From: Limnohabitans sp. Rim8
GTDB taxonomy: Bacteria; Pseudomonadota; Gammaproteobacteria; Burkholderiales; Burkholderiaceae_C
Assembly (NCBI GenBank): GCA_945877725.1
Contig: CAMDXR010000116.1
Location: 1-8,712 of the forward strand
Reading direction: 5' to 3'
Length of the DNA: 8,712 bases
The translations under genes and the position numbers were made by a program. Positions 1 to 6,386 of the stretch are shown in pieces; within the stretch, counting starts at the first letter, position 1, and each line of letters opens with the position of its first letter. Under the pieces are notes generated by a model that was not told where the DNA came from, did not search any database, and worked only from the letters and a program-made list of their open reading frames with translations.

Positions 1-23
1 GACATAAAAAAGCCGGGTATGAC
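1..23. repeat. Short AT-rich/GC repeat, copy 1 (window edge)
   Basis: The window opens with GACATAAAAAAG followed by CCGGGTATGAC. The same pieces recur at 311-335, where GCCGGTTATGAC (11 of 12 bases shared with 12-23) runs into GACATAAAAAACCGGG (the 1-17 sequence minus one G). This is probably one end of a dispersed intergenic palindromic repeat whose other half lies left of the window. The repeat is visible directly; that it is dispersed through the genome is inference. Confidence 0.5.
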
Positions 24-50
24 CAATTGATTCGGGCGCGACCTAGCTAT

Positions 51-124
51 ATGGAAGCGAGCCCCTGCTCGCGAATGTCTGATTGAGCCACTGCACGCAT
101 TCGGCCGCAGGGGCAGCCTTCCAC
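51..124. repeat. BIME-like inverted pair of REP hairpins, copy A
   Basis: Two 26-base REP-like units face each other. The left unit (51-76, plus strand) reads ATGG, AA, stem GCGAGC, loop CCCT, stem GCTCGC, tail GAAT; its 6-bp stem (57-62 with 67-72) is perfect. The right unit (99-124, minus strand) reads GTGG, AA, GGCTGC, CCCT, GCGGCC, GAAT, with one mismatched pair in the stem. They are separated by 22 bases. A conserved GTGG-type head followed by a short palindrome is the known layout of REP elements, and inverted pairs are called BIMEs. Copy B follows 101 bases downstream. Confidence 0.7.
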
Positions 125-151
125 GGGGAAGATTGAATGTCGGCCAATCTA

Positions 152-225
152 TGTGAAACAAGCCCCTGCTCGCGAGTGGTTGATTGAGCCGCTGCATGCA
201 TTCGGCCGCAGGGGCGGCCTCCCAC
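152..225. repeat. BIME-like inverted pair of REP hairpins, copy B
   Basis: This is a direct repeat of copy A, offset by 101 bases. Over 60-130 versus 161-231 I count 64 of 71 identical bases. The right unit (200-225, minus strand) is the best-formed REP in the window: GTGG, GA, stem GGCCGC, loop CCCT, stem GCGGCC, tail GAAT, with all 6 bp paired. The left unit (152-177, plus strand) is degraded on its 5' side: the head is TGTG and the first stem arm ACAAGC retains only four of six pairs with GCTCGC. The 22-base spacing between units is the same as in copy A. Confidence 0.7.
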
Positions 226-236
226 GGGGAATGGAT

Positions 237-297
237 CATCCCCGTATTGCCCTGTCACCCCCGACCTGATCGGGGGTCCATGACTTAGGCGGGGATG
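237..297. repeat. Nested inverted repeat (cruciform-capable)
   Basis: The outer arms CATCCCCG (237-244) and CGGGGATG (290-297) pair over 8 bp. Inside, GTC (254-256) can pair with GAC (282-284). The core is a perfect 8-bp stem, ACCCCCGA (257-264) with TCGGGGGT (270-277), around the five-base loop CCTGA. No T-run follows on either strand, so a simple intrinsic terminator is unlikely. Palindromes of this general type are common between proteobacterial genes; family membership here is inferred. Confidence 0.55.
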
Positions 298-298
298 G

Positions 299-335
299 AT
301 ACCCGGTCGGGCCGGTTATGACATAAAAAACCGGG
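299..335. repeat. Imperfect hairpin plus AT-rich/GC repeat, copy 2
   Basis: ATA (299-301) and CCGG (303-306) pair with CCGG (312-315) and TAT (317-319) around a five-base loop, with one C-T mismatch between the stem parts. The right arm continues into GACATAAAAAACCGGG (320-335), which repeats the sequence at the window's left edge. Together with copy 1 it brackets the REP array and the nested inverted repeat. Confidence 0.5.
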
Positions 336-341
336 CACGGC
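325..341 (-). terminator. Possible weak intrinsic terminator of parE-parC
   Basis: Reading the minus strand, the sequence 11 bases past the parC stop can form a 4-bp hairpin (GCCG, loop TGCC, CGGT with one G-T pair) followed at once by six T residues (330-325). The stem is short, so termination may be inefficient, and the larger hairpins at 299-319 and 237-297 lie next on the same transcript and could protect its 3' end. The position fits, but the fold is weak. Confidence 0.3.
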
Positions 342-352
342 ATAGAAAAGCC

Positions 353-2725
353 TTACTCCCCCCGCACCACCCGATTTGGCTTGAAGCCCAGATCCGCTAC
401 GCGGCCTTTTTTGGCGCGTGCGGCTTTGGCGTTGTTCAGGCTGCGGATTTCCAGGGTTTCTTCGCGCTCTTTGCCGCCCCGGCCTATGCCCTCTATCTTC
501 ACGCTGCGGGTGTAGGCGGCGGCACCCGCTAGGGTGTCTTTGGCCTCCAGGTCGATGAGCATCAGGCCCTTGCCCCCTTTTTCCATGGTTTTGAGTTCGC
601 TGATTTCAAAGGTCAACACGCGACCGCCCGTGCTGGCGCAGCACACGCTGGTGGCAGCTGGCATGGGCTGTTTGTCAGCAGGTACGGTGGCGCTGGAGCC
701 GCTCACATGGCTGGGGGCGCACACGGTTTCGCCTTCGCCCAGGCTGATGAAGGCTTTGCCTGCTTTGTTGCGCGAGACCATGTTTTCGACCGAGGCCATG
801 AAGCCGTAGCCGCCCGAACTGCTCAGCAGCAGTGTGGCGTTGGCCGGACCCGCAAAGTAGTGAGCGATCTGGCTGCCGGATTCGAGTTCGATGAGGGTGG
901 TCACGGGCTGGCCGTCGCCACGCGCACCGGGCAGTGTGGCCACCGGCACGCTGTAGACCCGGCCGTTGCTGCCCATGATGATGAGGGTGTCCACCGTGCG
1001 GCATTCAAAGGTGCCATACAGACCGTCGCCCGCCTTGAAAGCGAAGCTGCTGGCGTCGTGGCCGTGGCCCGTGCGCGCACGCACCCAGCCTTTTTCTGAC
1101 ACGACCACGGTCACGGGTTCGTCCACCACCTTGACTTCGGCCACGGCTTTTTTCTCTTCCTGAATCAGCGTGCGACGGGGGTCAGCAAAGGTTTTGGCAT
1201 CGGCCTCAATCTCTTTGACCATCAGGCGGCGCAAAGCAGCGGGGCTGCCCAAAATTTCTTCCAGTTTGCCTTGTTCTGTGCGCAGTTCGGTCAGTTCTTG
1301 CTCGATCTTGATGGCCTCAAGGCGGGCCAGTTGGCGCAGGCGAATTTCAAGGATGTCTTCGGCCTGGCGGTCGCTCAGTTTGAAGGCCTCGATCAGCGCG
1401 GGTTTGGGTTCGTCGCTGTGACGAATGATGCGAATCACTTCATCAATGTTGAGCAACACCAACTGCCGACCTTCCAATATATGGATGCGGTCGAGCACTT
1501 TGTTTAGCCTGTGCTGGCTGCGGCGGGTGATGGTGATTTGGCGGAAGCTCACCCACTCCACAATCATCTGGCGCAGCGATTTTTGGATGGGCTTGCCATC
1601 AATGCCGACCGAAGTCATGTTGATGGGGGCCGAGGTCTCAAGGCTGGTATGGGCCAGCAAGGCGGTAATCAGTTCTTGTTGCTCGATGCGGCTGGTTTTG
1701 GGCTCAAACACCAGACGCACAGCAGCGTCTTTGCTGGATTCGTCGCGCACCACATCGAGCACATTCAGGATGCTGGCCTTGAGCTGCAGTTGGTCGGTGC
1801 TGAGGGCTTTTTTACCGGCTTTGACTTTGGGGTTGGTCAGTTCCTCGATTTCTTCGAGCACGCGTTGCGAGCTAACACCTTGCGGTAATTCGTTGACCAC
1901 CAGTTGCCATTGGCCACGGGCAAGTTCTTCGATTTTCCAGCGGGCGCGCACTTTCAGGCTGCCACGGCCCGTGCGGTAGGCGTCGGCAATGTCGTTGGCC
2001 GGACTGATGATTTGGCCGCCGCCGGGGTAGTCGGGGCCAGGAATGATGGCCAGCAACTCGGCATCGCTGAGTTTGTCGTTCTTGATCAGGGCGATGCAAG
2101 CGTCGGCCACTTCGCGCAGGTTATGGCTGGGGATTTCGGTGGCCAGGCCCACGGCAATGCCGCTGGCACCGTTCAGCAAGGTGAAGGGCAAGCGGGCGGG
2201 CAACTGGCGCGGCTCTTCGGTCGATCCGTCGTAGTTGGGAATAAAGTCCACCGTGCCCATGTCGATTTCATCCAGCAGCAAGCTGGTGATGCGCGACAAA
2301 CGGGCTTCGGTGTAACGCATGGCGGCTGCACCGTCGCCGTCGCGGCTGCCAAAGTTGCCCTGCCCGTCAATCAAGGGGTAGCGTTGCGAAAAGTCTTGTG
2401 CCATGCGCACCAAGGCATCGTAGGCAGCGGTGTCCCCGTGCGGGTGGTAGCGGCCCAAAACATCGCCCACCACTCGGGCGCTTTTGACGGGTTTGGCGGC
2501 AGTGTTGTTGTTCGGGCCGCTGTAGCTCAGGCCCATGCGGTCCATAGAGTACAAAATGCGCCGCTGCACGGGCTTTTGGCCATCGCACACATCGGGCAAG
2601 GCGCGGCCTTTCACAACGCTTAAAGCGTATTCAAGGTAAGCGCGCTGGGCATAAGCGCCCAGATGGTCGCCTTGGGGGGCGGTGTCGGATTCGGAGGTTT
2701 CGGGGGGAAGCAGGTCAAATGTCAT
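353..2725 (-). CDS. parC: DNA topoisomerase IV subunit A (ParC)
   Basis: ParC is the DNA-cleaving and rejoining subunit of topoisomerase IV (ParC2ParE2), which unlinks replicated chromosomes in the cytoplasm. The protein is 790 residues, slightly longer than E. coli ParC (752). Visible elements include LPDVCDGQKPVQRRILY (43-59), the quinolone-determining stretch HPHGDTAAYD (94-103), DGQGNFGS (120-127), and AAMRYTEARLS with the catalytic tyrosine at Y138 preceded by R137. The tower region spans roughly 200-380 and the coiled coil 380-500. A C-terminal domain with repeated GyrA/ParC beta-pinwheel blades starts near 535; KGGKG at 717-720 resembles part of a GyrA box but no full QRRGGKG is present, supporting ParC over GyrA. 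The start ATG (2725-2723) lies 12 bases after the parE stop with only a weak purine-rich ribosome site (GAAAGAA), so the two are one operon. The stop is TAA at 355-353. Confidence 0.97.
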   Translation of the reverse strand: MTFDLLPPETSESDTAPQGDHLGAYAQRAYLEYALSVVKGRALPDVCDGQKPVQRRILYSMDRMGLSYSGPNNNTAAKPVKSARVVGDVLGRYHPHGDTAAYDALVRMAQDFSQRYPLIDGQGNFGSRDGDGAAAMRYTEARLSRITSLLLDEIDMGTVDFIPNYDGSTEEPRQLPARLPFTLLNGASGIAVGLATEIPSHNLREVADACIALIKNDKLSDAELLAIIPGPDYPGGGQIISPANDIADAYRTGRGSLKVRARWKIEELARGQWQLVVNELPQGVSSQRVLEEIEELTNPKVKAGKKALSTDQLQLKASILNVLDVVRDESSKDAAVRLVFEPKTSRIEQQELITALLAHTSLETSAPINMTSVGIDGKPIQKSLRQMIVEWVSFRQITITRRSQHRLNKVLDRIHILEGRQLVLLNIDEVIRIIRHSDEPKPALIEAFKLSDRQAEDILEIRLRQLARLEAIKIEQELTELRTEQGKLEEILGSPAALRRLMVKEIEADAKTFADPRRTLIQEEKKAVAEVKVVDEPVTVVVSEKGWVRARTGHGHDASSFAFKAGDGLYGTFECRTVDTLIIMGSNGRVYSVPVATLPGARGDGQPVTTLIELESGSQIAHYFAGPANATLLLSSSGGYGFMASVENMVSRNKAGKAFISLGEGETVCAPSHVSGSSATVPADKQPMPAATSVCCASTGGRVLTFEISELKTMEKGGKGLMLIDLEAKDTLAGAAAYTRSVKIEGIGRGGKEREETLEIRSLNNAKAARAKKGRVADLGFKPNRVVRGE

Positions 2726-2737
2726 GGGTTTCTTTCA

Positions 2738-4720
2738 TCAGACATCGATCTCGATGCTGTCGCCGTGCAACTCCATCAGTTCGCGGCGGGCTGCGGCCTC
2801 GCCTTTGCCCATCAGTTGCATCATGAGGTTTTCGGTGGCGGCGTTGTCCAGTGGGCCCAGCTCGATGGGCAGCAGGCGGCGGGTGTCGGGGTTGAGGGTG
2901 GTGTCCCAGAGTTGCTCGGCGCTCATTTCGCCCAAGCCCTTGAATCGGCTGATGCTCCAGCCGCCTTCCTTCACGCCGTCTTTGCGCAGTTTGTCAAGAA
3001 TGGCGATCAGCTCACCTTCGTCCAGCGCATAGGCTTTGGAGGCCGGTTTTTTGCCGCGTGCAGGCGCATCCACCCGGAACAGCGGGGGCCGCGCCACAAA
3101 CAAATGCCCGGCTTCGATGAGCTTGGGAAAGTGACGGAAGAACAAGGTCAACAGCAGCACCTGAATGTGCGAGCCATCCACATCGGCATCTGACAAGATG
3201 CAAACCTTGCCATAGCGCAGGTTGCTCATGTCGGGGTTGTCATTGGGGCCATGCGGGTCCACCCCAATGGCCACCGAGATGTCGTGAATTTCGTTGTTGG
3301 CAAACAAGCGGTCGCGGTCCACTTCCCAAGTGTTGAGCACCTTGCCACGCAGGGGCAAAACGGCTTGGCATTCTTTGTTGCGGCCCATTTTGGCGCTGCC
3401 ACCCGCCGAGTCGCCCTCCACCAAAAACACCTCGTTGTGCAGAATGTCTTTGCTTTCGCAGTCGGTCAACTTGCCGGGCAAAACCGCCACGCCAGAGCTC
3501 TTGCGCTTTTCGACCTTCTGGCCGGCTTTCTGGCGGCTTTGTGCTGCTTTAATGGCCAGTTCGGCGAGTTTTTTGCCGTAATCCACATGCTCATTCAGCC
3601 AGAGTTCGAGGGCCGGGCGAACAAAGCTGGACACCAATCGCACAGCATCGCGCGAGTTCAGGCGCTCTTTGATCTGCCCTTGAAACTGGGGATCGAGCAC
3701 TTTGGCGGACAGCACAAAGCTGGCGCGGGCAAACACGTCTTCGGGCATGAGCTTCACACCTTTGGGCAGTAAACCGTGCAACTCGATGAAGCTCTTGACG
3801 GCCGTAAACAAGCCATCGCGCAAGCCGCTGTCGTGGGTGCCACCTGCGCTGGTGGGGATCAGGTTGACATAGCTTTCGCGGACCGGGGCTCCATCTTCGG
3901 TGAATGCCACCGCCCAAGAAGCGCCCTCGCCTTCGGCAAAACTGTCATGGTTGGCATCGGCAAACCCCTCGCCTTCAAACAAGGGAATCACAGGCTCCCC
4001 GTTCAGCGTCTGCATTAAATAGTCGCGCAAACCGGCTTTGTATTGCCATTGCTGGGTTTCTTTGGTTTTTTCGTTCACCAAAGTCACCGTCACACCCGGC
4101 ATGAGCACGGCTTTGCTGCGCAGCAGGTGGGTCAGCTCGGGCATGGGCAAGGCGCTCGATTCGAAATATTTGGCGTCGGGCCAGGCGCGAACGGTGGTGC
4201 CCTGTTTGCGGTCGCCATCACCCGCAGAGCGAGACACCAGGGCTTCGGTGACATCCCCACCCGAAAAAGCCAGTGTGGCCACTTTGCCTTCGCGGTAACT
4301 GGTCGCTTCCAATCGTTTGGACAAAGCGTTGGTCACGCTGACGCCCACACCGTGCAAGCCGCCGGAGAAGCTGTAGGCCCCGCCTTTGCCCTTGTCAAAC
4401 TTGCCCCCGGCATGCAAGCGGGTGAAAACCAACTCGATGACAGGTGCTTTTTCTTCGGGGTGCAAACCGAAAGGAATACCCCGTCCGTCGTCTTCGATGC
4501 TGACGGAACCGTCGAGGTGGAGGATGACTTTGATCTTTTTTCCGTACCCCGCCAAGGCCTCGTCGGCGGCGTTGTCCAGCACTTCCTGAATGATGTGCAG
4601 AGGGTTGTCGGTGCGCGTGTACATGCCCGGCCGTTGCTTGACAGGCTCGAGGCCCTTCAGAACACGGATCGAGCCTTCAGAGTACTCGTTGGAGGTTTTG
4701 ACAGTAGTTTGGGTGGCCAT
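2738..4720 (-). CDS. parE: DNA topoisomerase IV subunit B (ParE)
   Basis: ParE is the ATPase subunit of topoisomerase IV and partners with ParC encoded directly downstream. Numbered from the chosen start (660 residues; E. coli ParE is 630): QRPGMY (29-34); the GHKL ATP site with E46, N50 and D77 in EDDGRGIP; the glycine-rich lid GGLHGVGVSVTNA (120-132); the TOPRIM motifs EGDSAGGSAK (435-444, catalytic E435) and DADVDG (511-516, metal-binding aspartates); and RFKGLGEM (592-599). The ParC partner next door and the short length without the GyrB insertion favour ParE over GyrB. The frame is open to an upstream ATG at 4753 that would add MPPQIPLQSAT. I prefer 4720 because the family usually begins with a short tail before YSEGSIRVLKGLEPV. 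Neither start has a clear Shine-Dalgarno sequence. Confidence 0.95.
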   Translation of the reverse strand: MATQTTVKTSNEYSEGSIRVLKGLEPVKQRPGMYTRTDNPLHIIQEVLDNAADEALAGYGKKIKVILHLDGSVSIEDDGRGIPFGLHPEEKAPVIELVFTRLHAGGKFDKGKGGAYSFSGGLHGVGVSVTNALSKRLEATSYREGKVATLAFSGGDVTEALVSRSAGDGDRKQGTTVRAWPDAKYFESSALPMPELTHLLRSKAVLMPGVTVTLVNEKTKETQQWQYKAGLRDYLMQTLNGEPVIPLFEGEGFADANHDSFAEGEGASWAVAFTEDGAPVRESYVNLIPTSAGGTHDSGLRDGLFTAVKSFIELHGLLPKGVKLMPEDVFARASFVLSAKVLDPQFQGQIKERLNSRDAVRLVSSFVRPALELWLNEHVDYGKKLAELAIKAAQSRQKAGQKVEKRKSSGVAVLPGKLTDCESKDILHNEVFLVEGDSAGGSAKMGRNKECQAVLPLRGKVLNTWEVDRDRLFANNEIHDISVAIGVDPHGPNDNPDMSNLRYGKVCILSDADVDGSHIQVLLLTLFFRHFPKLIEAGHLFVARPPLFRVDAPARGKKPASKAYALDEGELIAILDKLRKDGVKEGGWSISRFKGLGEMSAEQLWDTTLNPDTRRLLPIELGPLDNAATENLMMQLMGKGEAAARRELMELHGDSIEIDV

Positions 4721-4833
4721 GGTGGCGGATTGTAGTGGGATTTGAGGCGGCATACTGGATGCAAAAACAGTGTTTTATGCGACTTTTTTGCCCTTGAACC
4801 TGAGGGTGTTGTCTTCTGTAGTATCTGTGGCCC

Positions 4834-4847
4834 CTCTAATATTAGAG
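4834..4847. promoter_or_regulatory. Perfect 14-bp dyad in divergent intergenic region
   Basis: CTCTAATATTAGAG is a perfect palindrome lying between the divergent parE (start 4720) and MFS (start 4972) genes. An overlapping 8-bp palindrome, AGAGCTCT, covers 4844-4851. A/T-centred dyads of this size in a divergent promoter region often bind a dimeric regulator, so it is a candidate operator. No regulator gene lies beside it, and the RNA hairpin would have no usable loop. The rest of 4721-4971 holds no convincing gene; weak promoter-like hexamers occur, for example TTGCAG at 4867 with GTTAAT at 4890 for the plus-strand gene. Confidence 0.35.
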
Positions 4848-4971
4848 CTCTTAGGCTCAAGCCCAATTGCAGCAGGAACCCAGGTTACGGTTAATGAAGC
4901 ACCCGCCTCTGCTGGCAACTGCTGGCTTTCGCGAGACAACACACAAAGCACTTATTGGTTAAAGTCGACCG

Positions 4972-6183
4972 ATGCAACATAAACCTCTGTCTTTGTATCA
5001 AGTGCTGATTTGCGGCGCCGCCATTGTCACCCTGTCCATGGGCATACGGCACGGTTTTGGTCTTTGGCTTCTGCCGGTCACTCAAACGCAAGGGTGGGGG
5101 CGGCAAGAGTTTGGTTTTGCCATGGCGATCCAGAACCTGTCTTGGGGCTTCGTGGGTATTTTTGCCGGCATGGTGGCGGACCGATTCGGGGCGTTTCGCG
5201 TGATTACGGCAGGGGCCGTCATTTATGGCGTGGGCCTGCTGGGCATGGCTTGGGCCACAGACCCGTGGGTTTTTGCCCTGTTTACCGGGGTGATCATCGG
5301 TACGGCACAAGCCGGAACCACTTACGCCGTAATTTACGGTGTGATTGGCCGCAATGTTCCCCCTGAAAAGCGTTCGTGGGCGATGGGAGTGGCTGCCGCA
5401 GCCGGCAGTTTTGGCCAGTTTTTGATGGTGCCGATTGAGGGCTTGCTGATCAGCGAAATGGGTTGGCAAACCGCTTTGGTTATTTTGTCAGCGGCAACTT
5501 TGTTGATCGTGCCTTTGGCATGGGGCCTGCGCGAGCCCGCTTTCAATGCCCCAGGTCAGGTCAAGCGCGACCAAACCATTTTTCAGGCGCTGAAAGAAGC
5601 CCTCAAATACCCGAGCTTTCAACTGCTGATGGCGGGCTATTTTGTGTGCGGTTTTCAGGTTGTTTTTATTGGCGTGCACATGCCAAGCTACCTGAAAGAC
5701 CATGGTTTGCCCGCCCATGTGGCCAGTTATGCCCTGGCCTTGATTGGCTTGTTCAATGTGTTCGGCACCTATATTGCGGGCACCTTGGGCCAAAAAATGG
5801 CCAAGAAAAAGATTCTGGCCTTTATCTATGCCGGCCGTTCTGTGGCGATTATCTTTTTCTTGCTGGCCCCGCTCACACCGACCAGTGTTTACATTTTCTC
5901 GTCCGTGATGGGGCTTCTGTGGCTGTCTACCGTGCCCCCCACCAATGCGGCCGTGGCGCAGATTTTTGGCATTTCCCATCTGTCCATGCTCAGTGGCTTC
6001 ATCTTTTTTGGCCACCAGATCGGTTCTTTCATGGGCGTTTGGCTGGGCGGTTATTTGTATGACAAAACCGGCAGTTACGATGTGGTTTGGTATTTGGCCA
6101 TTGCCCTGGGCATATTCGCAGCCCTGGTCAATTTACCCGTTCGCGAAAGCCCCATCCAACGCCCCAGCCCACAGCCCGCATGA
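4972..6183 (+). CDS. MFS transporter, monocarboxylate/oxalate-formate-like
   Basis: This 403-residue inner-membrane protein has the length and hydrophobic pattern of a 12-helix major facilitator. The loop between helices 2 and 3 carries the MFS motif A variant GMVADRFGAFRV (66-77). A longer polar stretch at about 188-212 is the central cytoplasmic loop dividing two six-helix halves. Near the C-terminus, GHQIGSFMGVWLGGYLYDKTGSYDVVW (347-373) is typical of helix 11 in this branch. The N-terminal layout, GFGLWLLPVTQTQGWGRQEFGFAMAIQNLSWG, resembles the oxalate/formate antiporter and monocarboxylate transporter group, so an organic anion substrate is a guess. The ATG at 4972 has no good ribosome site, but no better start precedes the first helix. 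It is divergent from parE and followed after 38 bases by a small membrane protein gene. Confidence 0.9.
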   Translation: MQHKPLSLYQVLICGAAIVTLSMGIRHGFGLWLLPVTQTQGWGRQEFGFAMAIQNLSWGFVGIFAGMVADRFGAFRVITAGAVIYGVGLLGMAWATDPWVFALFTGVIIGTAQAGTTYAVIYGVIGRNVPPEKRSWAMGVAAAAGSFGQFLMVPIEGLLISEMGWQTALVILSAATLLIVPLAWGLREPAFNAPGQVKRDQTIFQALKEALKYPSFQLLMAGYFVCGFQVVFIGVHMPSYLKDHGLPAHVASYALALIGLFNVFGTYIAGTLGQKMAKKKILAFIYAGRSVAIIFFLLAPLTPTSVYIFSSVMGLLWLSTVPPTNAAVAQIFGISHLSMLSGFIFFGHQIGSFMGVWLGGYLYDKTGSYDVVWYLAIALGIFAALVNLPVRESPIQRPSPQPA

Positions 6184-6221
6184 GAACACAGCCCGCCCCA
6201 TCCCCTTTAGATAAAGAAGCA

Positions 6222-6368
6222 ATGAACCTGGACAAGCGTTCTTCGCGTGGGCTCAAACCCGTGGTCTTGGTTTTTTTGTTGATTTTGTCGCTGGGCTTGA
6301 CGTTCTGGCTGTATGCCCAGCCCGAAATCATGGTCATGTTGGCCGAGCAGTTGTGGGCCTGTTTTTGA
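6222..6368 (+). CDS. Small single-span membrane protein (48 aa), unknown
   Basis: I do not recognise this protein. It starts MNLDKRSSRGLKP, a positively charged head, then has one strongly hydrophobic helix at about residues 13-31 (VVLVFLLILSLGLTFWLYA) and a short tail ending in WACF. The charge pattern predicts an inner-membrane protein with its N-terminus in the cytoplasm. The start ATG at 6222 follows AAAGAAG (6213-6219) at a plausible ribosome-site distance. It sits 38 bases after the MFS stop and 18 bases before the methyltransferase start, on the same strand, as expected of an operon member. The frame stays open upstream inside the MFS gene, but that extension would be a shadow. Translation is inferred, not proven. 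Confidence 0.6.
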   Translation: MNLDKRSSRGLKPVVLVFLLILSLGLTFWLYAQPEIMVMLAEQLWACF

Positions 6369-6386
6369 ATTGGAAGACCTGAATCA

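Noticed and set aside
51..225. CRISPR array interpretation of the left repeats
   Set aside because: There are only two copies of a 71-base unit, each made of inverted hairpin pairs and not of uniform short repeats with unique spacers; no cas genes are nearby.
43..258. 71-residue minus-strand open frame in the left intergenic region
   Set aside because: It spans both BIME copies, and its coding content is just the translated repeats; there is no recognisable domain or convincing ribosome site.
1904..2623. Long plus-strand open frame (239 residues) opposite parC
   Set aside because: Its Ala/Gly/Val-rich composition is typical of an antisense shadow of a GC-rich coding gene; parC on the other strand is certain.
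4043..4735. 230-residue plus-strand open frame opposite the ParE N-terminus
   Set aside because: It is antisense to well-conserved ParE ATPase motifs and has no family resemblance.
4770..4982. 70-residue plus-strand open frame upstream of the MFS gene
   Set aside because: It has no clear ribosome site, overlaps the MFS start, crosses the dyad, and shows no recognisable domain; it is likely chance.
4891..5469. 192-residue minus-strand open frame opposite the MFS N-terminus
   Set aside because: It is a His/Arg/Gln-rich antisense shadow of a clear membrane transporter.
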